Origin: Hymenolepis diminuta
Lineage: Eukaryota; Platyhelminthes; Cestoda; Cyclophyllidea; Hymenolepididae
Reading direction: 5' to 3'
DNA length: 64,000 nucleotides
Assembly (NCBI GenBank): GCA_900708905.1
Contig: CAADRB010000059.1
Coordinates: 973,855-1,037,854 of the forward strand
In this document: positions 38,242 through 50,104 of the stretch, in pieces
Layout: each line of letters opens with the position of its first letter
Numbering within the stretch: the stretch's first letter is position 1
The notes under the pieces: generated by a model
Database searches by the model: none
Seen by the model: the letters and a program-made list of their open reading frames with translations, nothing else
Told to the model about the DNA's origin: nothing
Program-made: the position numbers and the translations under genes

Positions 38242-41200
38242 CTAAAAATAAAAATCTCAGAAGTTATATTAACTGAAAAGATTATTGAATGTTAATATAT
38301 ATTCTAAGTGCAACGATACAGAGGTGTCTGTGAACACTTTTGTAAGGCAGGCGAGTTAAACCTTTATAATTAAATATCGCTATTCAAATACTTGTTTATA
38401 TTGTACATTGTTATGGAAGTATTCAAGCTAATTATGTGGGTAGATACGGATTTATTTATCTTGCCTGCTGTAAGCAATCATTAATTTATCGTGATGAGTT
38501 TGTAATAGCCATTAAAAAATGATTAATCACTCATAACATTTTACGAAAGTGTCGGGTAGATCTGATGGAAACCCAGTTAAAAATGAAAAAATGAACTATT
38601 TTTTCAAGGTTTCGCTTCATTTTTACAATCTGTGCTCCTAAAACATATTTGAACTCTGGAACATATTCATCGTTATGTAGTGCTACGTATATATAAGAAA
38701 ATAGAGAGAAAAACGGAAAAAATATTTATTATAGGATATTATTAATTTTCTCTGTCAATATTTACTTTAACTAAAAAAATACTGTTTATATTTTGACAAT
38801 TCCCACTTTATTATCATTTTATCTACTAGGGAATTGGTTTTGACGTTTCTAATACTATTTTGCAGTCACTAGAGCGGGTTATCACGCAGGTAGTTTATTG
38901 TATTACTGACTCTTCAAATCAGATTTAAATAGTTTAATCTAAGATAAGTTTTCAAATAAAGGAAAGTATATTAATTTGACACTCTAAAAAGGATAGAAAA
39001 ACAAATAATCACAAAAATATTTTAAGGTTAAGCGGAATATCCGCCAAAGTTATCTACTTCAAAGACTAGTGGAAAAGTCTTTTACATTATTCTTGGAGGG
39101 AAAAATAGCTTCAACGAATCCTACTAATTAAATTCTTGTATTCAGACACTATTTATTTGTGCATCTGTTGTAATTTATCATTCCCTTCATTAAATATAAA
39201 CCATTGATTATGTGAACCTGACTTGGTAGACGCGCAATTTGACTGCTGCGCAACTGATGCAAAAAACAGACAATGATTTTACCAAAGTATTTTCTGCAAT
39301 CTCCTGATTAAAGCTGCTTTGTATTTTAACTGCTTACGTTATTCTTGTTACTGATAATACTGGTTATTCATATACATGGCAAAGCAAACAATTTAAAAAT
39401 TTTTAATCACGGAGAGCGTCTAAACAATAGGGAGGATTGAAGCTATTTAAGTAATGCCAACAAATTTGTGTGATAAGTAGAGCATCAAAGTTATATAGAA
39501 TTTGGACTTTTAACTAGTCAGACTGCATGCAGTCTAATTTCCGTTCATATGTTTTCAATTAGTCCATATCATCACATTGAAATTTCGGATGGCATATTTC
39601 CAAATCATTTCATAACATCCACTTTTTGCAGAGATCATGTAACAATCATCCAATGTTCAAGAAATTCCATCAGTTTGTGAAGTGCCTGTTATTCAGTGAT
39701 GGTTTATAGTGTAATTCCAGCTAATATCCTAAAAAAATTCATAAAAATGTCAGTAGAAAAGGGAAAAACGTCGGATTTAGAGTCGTTAGAGGTTTCTTGA
39801 ACGATGCTCGGTTGTGTCAGAAACTCCGTTTAATGGGCAAGGTTACTCATTAGTTCGGATAAACAATTTCATAATTAAATGTCATTTTCAATATGAAGGC
39901 GAAGAAAACAAAAATAAATGTTCACGTTATCAAGAAGCAAATATTTAATAGCCTGCATACTTTTGCTATCTCCTTGAAACCTCCTCAGTGTTTAATCTAC
40001 ACCTTCGCAGTATGATTTTCTCACTTCCTATTAGAATTCTGCTTGCAAACCACATCCTCTTTCTCACAGAACACCCGCTTTGCATTTTAATTGGGCTCTC
40101 CAAGCCAGTTCTTTATATCAGAAGCTTGTGATTTTTTGAATCTCGACAATTGGGAATTTAATGAAAGCTCTAGGTATGGTAACGCCTTTTTAGTTTCAAA
40201 TTACCCTGAGATTAAGCCAATGCTTCTGTAATTGCCGGCAAGGTTTCTTAGAGCAGACTTTTCTGCCAGTACTTGAAAACTCATAGAATGAGAGTCATAA
40301 TGGAAATTTTTTGTGTTGCTTTCAATACAAGTGACTAAATTTTTAATGCCTTTGTTCAAATCTGATGAATCTAACTTTTGAATATCATAATGTTTAAATA
40401 AAATAAAAAGCTTTAGATATGAAATATGACTTAAATCAACCATATAGTCATGTATAAACGTCATATTTGTTAGTAAACCCGATTTGACTATTTATTTGAT
40501 AAGAAGAATGATGCAATTTAACCTTGAGAAGCTAAAAATATAGCTTAATTATAATATATCCAAAGTAGACTTTGTAAAACAGTTATTTTATGCATTTTTC
40601 TAGGTCTAGGAAAGAAATACAATTAAAATTGATGAATTGTTATGGTAACATAAGGAACATTATTTACAGTAATAAATACAATACATATAGCAACCAACCT
40701 TTACTCCTCTAATAAAGTCCGTACACATCAAATTTTTGTAGCCTGACGGACAGCCATAGCGTGTTGCACATCCTGATCGGAAATTAAACTTCTTTGTTCC
40801 ATTTGGCACGAAGAACATTTCAATCTACAAAAATTGAGATTGATAGGTAAGGAAGTAATAACAAGATGCGTCGTAATGATAATACTTTTGATTAAAAGGT
40901 CTGCTTTCCTTAGAAATTTCTTAGTGTTTCGGAATAAATGTATGTTTGAAACATGATTGATAGAACAAGTAGGATATAACCGAAGTTGGTTTGAAAAGTC
41001 AAGCTTAACTAAGCGCTGGGCATATTTTACTTTATTTTGCATAGAGTAAGGCTCTAGTAGACAAGGAAGGGACTACTCATAAATATAAGATGAGCAATTG
41101 AGTATGAAAAAGAACTGACCACCGTAAGACAAAAAATATCACAAACCACGGAAATATATATCTACTGGTCAGGAAGTTCTGAAATTTTTCTGAACAAATC

Positions 41201-44200
41201 ACACTCCTAAATCTGGAAGTCTGCTCTAGAAATTTGAAAAGTAGGTACTCTTCAGGAGAACATGAACAACTGAATGCCTACGTAATTTAAATGAATGTCC
41301 TGACTTTAGTATGTGCCTGTTCTTGACCATACACCAATTTAATACCCTATTGGAACCATTTTCTGCTTTTCTTAATCAAATAATTTCCCTCGATAATAAG
41401 TTGCAATTCTTTTGCAATGTCACGGGCAGTAACAAAGGAACAAGAGCAGAATACTGTGCTGCGAATGAGACAATTTTTTAAAGAATTTACTCTATTCAAC
41501 AATGAAATATGCGCCGTGGATATGAGAAGAATAAAGATAAGCTAAAATGTATTTCTAAGAACATTCGGAAAACAAATCAATTGAAAATTGTGCAGAAAGC
41601 TTTGGTACTCCATATTACTCAAATCTCACAAAGTATTATAAGTGTGTTTTACTCACAAATTAGAATGGAAAAATCCCCATCAAAGCAATTTTAGATATAG
41701 CATGGGTTAACTTGTACATAATTTAAGTAATAACCGCATTTACTTCTCATTATTGTGATTTTTGATAGAATTTAGTAAAAATTTTTATGTAAATAATGCA
41801 ATAATAAAAATTACCTAGATATAAACTACCACTTTCAGTTATTTAAATTCGATCATTCCCACTAATTTAAAAGCATTTTAATATATTTTTATTCTTCGTA
41901 GGTAACTACGAATGACGCCGATATGTGGAGAAAAGTGCGCGAAAATGTAAATTTAATTATAGTTAATATAGGATATTATGTTTTTTCTACTTATGCTTTT
42001 CTGCAGGATTATGTTTGCAGTTCATTATTAATTTCAACATCAATTAAACATTCAATCTACTAGTTAGGGATTATAAAATAAGTGCTAACATTTTTCACGA
42101 AACTTATTAGCAAATTACAATGAAATAGAGGTAATAATGATGACGCAGACTGTAACAATTGTGTCAAAACCAAATGGCTAGAGACATCGTACAGCTTCAT
42201 TCAAAGTAATCGAAAAGGCGTTCCTAACAGTTTTCTCATTTTTCGTGCAGCTCTTTGCTCTAAATGGTAAACAGAGAGGCGACGAGATCTAGGAGTTGGT
42301 AGACGTGCAATTTACGAAACTGACTTTGAACCATGATTTTCACAAATTGTTAAAAATTGCGGGCATGACATATGACGGATTTTTATACCTGATAACTTAT
42401 CAGTCTGGTTATTAATTCAGCAGGCAAACGGGAATGCTAGTTTACGTAACTTTAAAGTAAATAATTTTATTTAGCAGAAATTTTTAAAATTTTTTTTTCT
42501 ATTTTAGTGCGACCTGATATTAACCCTCTGTTGCTAACACTTTCTTTGCCCTAGTGACCTATCTGATTTGAAAATAGTAAAAGACTAATAACTCAATGAT
42601 TATTATCCTTTCTTCAGAAAGTGGAACTGCTTACAAATAAATTTGGATGCAACAAATTGATTAACTAGCTGATTAGTCGGTAATGTATCTGTGTCAAAAT
42701 TTCACTTACAACCATGAGCGTTCAAGAGCAGCAATCGAATAACCCAAATGCTAAAGGTACGGATTTTGTCCGTAGAAGACATGCAAAAAAAGTATCACAA
42801 AAATATTAATGGAGCAATTGATTATATGCATAATATTATTTCGAATTTCCGCTTCATCATATGTGTATTTAAAAGCAAATAAGTACGTCTTTGCTTTACC
42901 GTTGTGGATGACGAAATTCAAAAACGCCTTAGTGGTCACTTGGCACAATAGGTATTGTGGGTAAGATAAACGAGTAGATTCAATTAGAGATTGGAAACAT
43001 ATTTATTTTATCGAAACAGTTCAACATTTTTAATTTTGAATTCATTAATTTTTTTATTTTGAATTAACTACCATGCAGTTATTTTGGAGTCAAAATTTAG
43101 AATTATGTCCGTAGGTTCTCGGGTGTTTTACCTTCCAAGAAGTTCAGAGCTTTTATTTCTAATTAAAAGTCAAGCGACTAATAAAAGCATACAAATCCTC
43201 GAATTTTCAAAAATGTATAATAAAATGGGGGTTAGTCTCTAATATCTACTAATATTTAAAGAAGCTTATTTCCCAATATCTGCTGCGGAAGAGTTACAAA
43301 ATCTTCAATGACTAATCCGCATAAACAAATGTCAGCATATTTTCTCAAATTCCTGCAGAAGAGGTGATAAAAATGACTAATGTATAAGACACAAATTTCA
43401 AAAGACCATTGTTGATCAAACCAATTTTTGGAAGTTAAATGTAAGCTATTGCCGTGTATGGCAGTCTTATTTAAATAAACAGAATTGTTAAAGCAATAAC
43501 TAGGACAGATTGGCACTAGGACTCGCAAACGTGAGCACATAAAGTAAATTTCTGGATCTCCTGTGCAATATCCAAGATAAAATGTCATGAAGAAATGCAA
43601 GAGGTTATTGGATCTCCTGCTAATCCGAATAATCTTGCTCTACTTGTCAGTCAAACCGATATCATGTAAACTCACGTATTATTTATATTCTTCTCCTACG
43701 AAATATTAAGTGGACAGTGAAATCAAAGCAGATAGCTGAATAATATTTACGAGATTTAATTGATCAAAGGCATGAGATAATCTAAATAACAGTGGGGTGC
43801 AATTCATGCTTTCATAAATATTTATTTAAGGCAATTTAATTTGTGCTTCTAATAATTATTTACTTATCAGTTATTTTCTGTTAATTTACATTAACCGAAA
43901 AAGCGTCTTTTTTAAATCACTCCATCCTTAACATTTTTCCTCCCTTTGAGTAATTCAGTCAAACTGTAGTTAATAAATTTTGGTGATTCCTAAAATAAAT
44001 CAAGCTGTGACTTCCGGATATCTGAAGGCCTTAAGGGCTGTTCGAGCTTAGATGAATAAGAAGCTTGTTGCATTGAAAATGAAAACAATAATTTATTTGT
44101 TCCTTGTTAACAGGTTCCCTTTGCTGTTACCCTTGTTATTTACAAAAATATAAAATTGAAGTGGCTAACAGCCATCTGAATTTTTTAATTTGTCAATTTT

Positions 44201-47200
44201 TCCACCTCTTTACATATAAATTAAAAGTCATAAGTAAAAGAGTAAAAATCAGCAGATCAAAATAACATTCATAGTTAATCGAAATGTGGTTAAAACAAGT
44301 CAATTTATGAAAGATTGGAAGTGGCGCACTTTCAAAATTTATTCTGACGAGTGGATTGCTATAGAAGGGGACTTTTTAATGATCTGTAAAGTGAGTGTAT
44401 TGAATTTTTGTTACAATTGGCAGGAATCTCCGTGTGAAATTTTTTGGATAAAATCTCGTTGTGATGAAAAGTTAGATAATAAAAAGTGATGCTAGATGGC
44501 AAGTATTATTTATGACATTTATAAATGATATTAAGGCGATAAAATGCTCCCTTGATAAGTCCTAACGGAAAGCTGGTCAACGCGAATATTATGTGTACTT
44601 AACTCTTCTTTGTCTTTGACAATGGCTAAATCATGTGCACACCATTATAAAATTCTAAATAAAAATATTTGAATAAGTCACGGAAAAACAAAAGGAGGAC
44701 GGAGTTTACAGAAAATAGGCTAATAAATTTTAATTAATTGGAGTGAATTGCCCGACAAAACTGGTTAAGCTATGGTGGGATCTTTGAACATATATTAATA
44801 ACCTGTCTTCTTAACTTTTATAAATTTCGACGAAAGTAATCAGTTCTTTACTTTTTTGTATGGAAATGGCTAAAATTGGAAAACTGGAGATTTGCTTCAC
44901 GAAAATAATAGTTGATATGCAAATATAGTCAATAAATTATAGTGGCGTCCGAATGAGCGAACGTATATCAAATAAACAAGAATGCTTAATTAATTCAAAA
45001 CAGTTCCATTGCGACAGTGTAAGTAAACTGCTCTTACTTTTTTACAGTTCACTTAAATGAGTTACAATTTTTTCTTCCGATCAAGGAAACATTTCGTTAT
45101 TCATATCGGAACTTACTTTAGTAATTAAATGAAATATGTTCTGATTAGTGTTGTCGCTAAAAATTGAACTCAATATCATCACTAACATCATATGCAGACG
45201 AATAAATCCTTTTAGCCTATTCCGAAATATTTTAATAACAATTCACTTAATTAGATGGAAGATATCTAGAAACTATTTTGATAAGTGCTCGAATCCTGAC
45301 ATCTCTTTTGTTTAACAGAACAAACCAGTTCAGATGACTATTTACATCACTTCAATCTCAGAATCTTTAAATTTGATGGTGTTTACGTTTAATATTTTCC
45401 GGCCAAGCCCATTTAGGAAAGCTTTCTTTAACACCCAGCCTAATCGGAGCAGTAAAATTAAGAAAAAACTTATTTACTAGCCAAACTTTGCCAGTCGGCA
45501 CCAGTGAGCATTAGACCAGTGACTTCCGACTTTGTAGATGAGTACGTAAGAGATTGCACCAACGGCGCACAAATCAATGTTAATATTATATCGGCTGTCT
45601 TTAAAAAACTGATAAACTATCACCCCTTACTAGGTTTACTAAATGCACGTTTCTAGGCTATAAGCGAGAAAATCTCCCAAATAGGCACTAATAATTTGAG
45701 AATTTTATTTTTAATCCTCTCTTATGAAAAGCATTTTTTCCTTTATTAGATAAAATGAATAAGGTCCTGAGATTGATAAAGTACGTTCCCCACTCAAAGT
45801 GCATTTTGATCACTGACATAAAATTAATTTAAATATATGGCAAAAGTAACATTTTTACCGGGAATCTTGCAATTTGCTATTTCTTATCTAGGTTTTTCAC
45901 TTAACATAATTATTGAATGTTGCATATAATCTAATAAATATACTCGTTGTTATAATTGCGTTTATTTGGTTCGGCGTGAGACCACAGAAATTTTGACGGA
46001 TAAATGACCACAAATATGTTTCACTGCCTACTTAAATATGGCGATGCTTCACATATGTGGTATTTTTAGGCCAAGTGTCAAATCCGAGTATGGGTAAAGC
46101 GCTGAGATTAACCATTTTCACCTATAAAAACATATTCCTTAATTGCAGACTTCATGAAGTATTTTCAACTTCTTTATAATGGATTAATTAAATCCATAAT
46201 CCTGGTTGAAAGGAAAACATTTTAATGTAATGTAAACGATGAAATAATTAGTGCATATCTCGCAGACTTGGACTAATTCTAAAACTAAATTTAATGTTGC
46301 TTTATTAAAAGAAAGGATATACATTAATGGTCGAAAATTTGCAAGCAAGAACTGAAATAACAAACCGATATTGAAAATCTAACGGGTTGTTGCTGGAAAT
46401 AGAGTTAGAAATGAAGGCATGGATAATAAATGAATGAGTATCTATCCTGGGTATAAAAATCTCGAAACATACAATTGCTGTTTTAATCAAAACATATATA
46501 TATATATATATATATATATACATGTTAGAGGAGGAGTAAACATTTGAAGGGAAATCTCTGCGCATTTTTTTAAGTGGATATCGTTTTAAATGATTCTTAA
46601 GGAAAAAATCAATAAATTACTGACAGTTTAAGAACAGGGAACAAAAAGCCTAAGAGCATCAATGGTCATTCCTGCATTAGTGAATTGGAAGATTTAATAA
46701 TGTAAAGCATGGTGTTAGATTACTTATGTGAAAGGACCGATAAATCATATTAAAAACTTATGTGTCAAAAATTTATTTATGATTCACCAGTCGCATTTGT
46801 AGTTTCTGAGTTCATGAAAATGGTTCCAAATCAATTTGCTAACAAAAAGAAATCAGTTTCAGACTTTTTTTAGATACCGGTGATTTTTCTTATTATTTAG
46901 CATATGTTATGTGTATATTGCATCTTTGAAAATATGGTACGGTGTGACCACCCATTCAGCAAATTTTACATGCAAATTTCTAAGGTATACATAATTGGAG
47001 GTATCTGATATGTACTATATTTAAAATTATTTAGATATTATTGAATATTCAGAACTTTTAATAAAGTCTTATTGAAAAGGGATTTTGACTTACCATGCAA
47101 GCTATAGTTCCGCTTTGGCAGACTTCGTTCGTAATCATCTCAGCTCTACAACCCTGCATCTCATCATCGCATTTATGGCAGTTCAGTTGCTGAATATCTG

Positions 47201-48854
47201 TTGTCTTGAACCATGGGAAACAGATAAAATTTTCAAATTATTTGAAAAGTACAAATAAGTGGCTTAAGCCAAAGAATTAGAGTAATCAATTCAGAACCAT
47301 CTGATATAAATATGCATGCAAATTTGAACATTTCTTTCAATTTTATGTGAAATAATTCGAATATACGATACATCATGTGATGTGGTCATCTCTATATTTA
47401 CTCAGAAACTCAATATCCGCTGCCTAATTAAAAGTTTTATCAAGACACTTAGGATTCATTCATGTAATATTTATCTTATTAGTTCTGTTTCCTTTCGTGT
47501 AGCACAATTGACAGTCAACGCGGAATGAATTTGAATAAATATACGATTTTCTTGACTGCATGCAGGAATTTAGCAAAACAAGTGATGTGAAATAAGGTTA
47601 ACATGCATATCAGTGACTTACCGAGTAATCTAAGATAAATGCACGAGGGGTTTAAAATTCACACAATCATAGTATAAAAGTTAATTGCCTGCTTTAAAAC
47701 CAGTTTAAAAATTCTTTAAAAATAAATGCAGTAATATACTATTAAAATTTAACATGAAATCAAGGAGAACAGTGTCTGTTTAATTAATCATCTACCCAAG
47801 ATTAATTCCTCAATCTTTCTAATAATCTAAGGGACGTAGAAGCACCAATCACAACTCAAGCTTCTGCGAAATCTTTATCTTCTAAATCTTACTTTCCACT
47901 TCAATTTAAATTTACTATTAAAATAAATACACCTTACGAACCAAATCAAATGAATAAATTGATTCATTTCGATCAAATGGATCAATTAAGAGAAAGTAGA
48001 TTAATTTTATAATAAAAACTGATCTTTTTCCCATGGATTTTTAGATGATAGAAGACATTTGAAATCATATGAATTGGATTTATCTCAACGTAAAAATTTC
48101 TCTTTGTTTAAATGCAAGGGCGATTTCAATCTCAATTTTGATCAGTACATACTTGTTTGATGACGCTTATCAATCCGTACACATGATTTACAAACTTATG
48201 TACTTATATTCACGAATTCTAGAATATAATTAACATTCCAGCACTTTGCTAATGAGAGAAAGATACTTCGTTTGTAGACAGGCTCAAAGTACGTTTCCTA
48301 ATTCTAAATGAGTTTAGCAGTCCTAAATTTAATAAAAATTAATGAACTTGTTTCATTTTAATCCTTCTGAATAATCACTAAGAGACACATCTTTTAAAGG
48401 TCATTATTGAAGGTGCTAGTCCAACATAACAATATTAGAGATATAGAGAAAGATGTGTCCTCGTTAAGTCTTTTATAATTAATGCCTTAAATAAAACTTT
48501 AGTCATCTGCAAATAAAGTTTTATATATCCGAGCCATAAGACATTGTTAAAAACCCATCTCACGCAACTGTCTTGAATAAGCATTAATAGAGATCAAAAA
48601 ATAGTAAAATAATCTCGATTATGAAAACGAAATTGAGTAACATTATTAAAGTATAAAAGACATATTCTTTAAGACTTCTAACCATTACCTTCCAGAGGCA
48701 TATCATATTCTTTGTAATCAATTTCAAATACTTTATTAAACAAGTTTTAATAATAGACGAAATTACTGATAAACTGTAACTTACCCTTTTGAGGAGCAGA
48801 AATAACGTAGGATGTAAAGAGTAAGAGGGTACCGATGCATTTTGACATGGACAT
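37267..48854 (-). CDS. Ly6/uPAR-domain protein with long acidic stalk and GPI/TM tail (4 exons)
   Basis: Exons in transcript order: 48854-48785, 47197-47094, 40824-40699, 38241-37267. They total 1275 bases, 424 residues, with GT-AG borders and matching phases (1, 0, 0). Residues 1-18 form a signal peptide (MSMSK, then a Leu/Phe core, then SAPQK). Residues 30-111 form one LU domain with twelve cysteines: C30, C33, C40, C50, C57, C77, C83, C92, C102, C105, C106 and C111. It has the LxCxxC opening and the CC....C ending. The Asn that normally follows the last Cys is His112. Residues 114-395 are a hydrophilic Glu/Ser/Thr-rich region. The last 25 or so residues are hydrophobic, as in a GPI-anchor signal or a membrane anchor. 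Such proteins sit on the cell surface, and in schistosomes on the tegument. Most Ly6 proteins are 100-150 residues, so the stalk is unusual. Partner unknown. Confidence 0.88.
38242..40698 (-). other. intron 3 of the Ly6-like gene
   Basis: 2.46 kb, donor GTTGGT, acceptor ATTTTTAG. Only short chance frames inside (for example 40201-40464). No nested gene or repeat recognised. Confidence 0.65.
40825..47093 (-). other. intron 2 of the Ly6-like gene
   Basis: 6.27 kb with donor GTAAGT and acceptor TTTTGTAG, splitting the LU domain between its fifth and sixth cysteines. It contains a TA microsatellite at 46494-46520. The longest internal frame (43256-43600 minus) has a chance length and no domain. 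Confidence 0.65.
46494..46520. repeat. (TA)n microsatellite
   Basis: A pure TA run of about 27 bases in intron 2 of the Ly6-like gene. Confidence 0.95.
47198..48784 (-). other. intron 1 of the Ly6-like gene
   Basis: 1.59 kb between the signal-peptide exon (donor GTAAGT) and the first LU exon. Two AG acceptors lie six bases apart upstream of exon 2. Only the inner one (GACAACAG) keeps the phase. Confidence 0.7.
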
Positions 48855-48855
48855 T

Positions 48856-48857
48856 CT
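48856..48857 (-). promoter_or_regulatory. candidate splice acceptor directly before the Ly6-like start codon
   Basis: CTTTATAG ends two bases before the ATG on the minus strand, preceded by an AT-rich run. An acceptor this close to a start codon fits either a 5' UTR intron or spliced-leader addition. The ATG itself is supported by the signal peptide and an upstream in-frame TAA. Confidence 0.3.
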
Positions 48858-50104
48858 ATAAAGTTGAACGTTTTATTATTATTATTTCACCCTCTTAAAC
48901 AATATAGTTGATTAGTTTTTTCATATCAAAAACATAATAGTAATGAAAATTCAAGATTCTAAGTTTTTCGACAAATCTACTAGCAATCCCACTTAGCGCC
49001 TAAAAGAATCCAAATATTTTGGCTTTCAGAATTGCCAGTATTTTAGGCCTAACTATGAATAAAAGAGTAGTATATGTGCAGTATCAATATCATTGTCTTA
49101 TAAAAGGCATCTGTTTGATTTCTCGTCATCTCAGAAATCTCCGTGAATTAAATAATTTTTACAAAATATATTCGAAAGCAACTATTGCCTCTAACTTACG
49201 TGTATAAATTAGGCTGACTTTCAAATTATAACAATTGACTCATTCGAAAGTCATTAAACAGCTTAAGGTCAAAGATGATTGGCCAAAAAATTATCCAATC
49301 ATTGAAGAGCACAGTCAAATTAGCCATGTCAATGGCCTTCTAAAAACCAAATCACAGAGTTATGTGAACAAAATTTGGTACGAAATGGATGATAAAAGCA
49401 TATTAACCGCATAACGAATAGGTGAGGATACTTTTATCACCTCAGAACATTAAAGAATATAAAAATACTAATTAGAACGGAAAGCAGATAGAGACAAAAT
49501 AAAAAAGCTTTCGAGACCGAATTTATGAAAAAATTTATCGGTAAGCCATCATATGGCGATGAGAACCTTCAAGTTATGTGAATAATATAGGTGGCAATAC
49601 TAATTGCTATTTCAAATTAGATGACAATAAAAATCGTACCAGTTACTGTTTTTACTTCAAAATTTAAAGTTTCAATTTAAGACCAAAGCAAAGATTCTAT
49701 TTCAAATGCCTTTTTATTCAAAGAAGGAGATCTGTTAGAGAATGTCTACAAGATAAAATGAGGTGACCATATCAAATTCTACTTCCTTTAAATATTGCTC
49801 TTGAATAAATTTTGAAAGAATGCATGGAATCGCAAAAGTTTGCCTGAACTGATGTATAATAAAAAGGATGCATTTTTGTCTGATAAACGTACATACTAAG
49901 GCAAGTGGCTGATTCACCAAAAATAACATAGTATGATGCTTCTTGATAAGATTTAAAATAGTGCCGTTAATTTTGCATATAATTGACGAAATAATGAATA
50001 TTCTACTGAAAATATTCTCTACTATTCATCTACTAAGAAAGTTTCATTACATTGTCTAAATTTTCTTATTAGTATATGCTAGTTAAAATGAAATATTTTA
50101 TCCG
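48858..50104. other. region upstream of the Ly6-like gene
   Basis: No coding exon recognised on either strand. It presumably includes the promoter of the minus-strand gene, but no distinctive element could be assigned. Confidence 0.4.

Noticed and set aside
43256..43600. 114-codon Cys-containing minus-strand frame
   Set aside because: At this base composition I estimate one or two frames of this length by chance in 64 kb. No domain, splice partner or composition shift supports it.
46305..46565. 86-codon frame with an Ile-Tyr run
   Set aside because: The run is the translation of a TA microsatellite.
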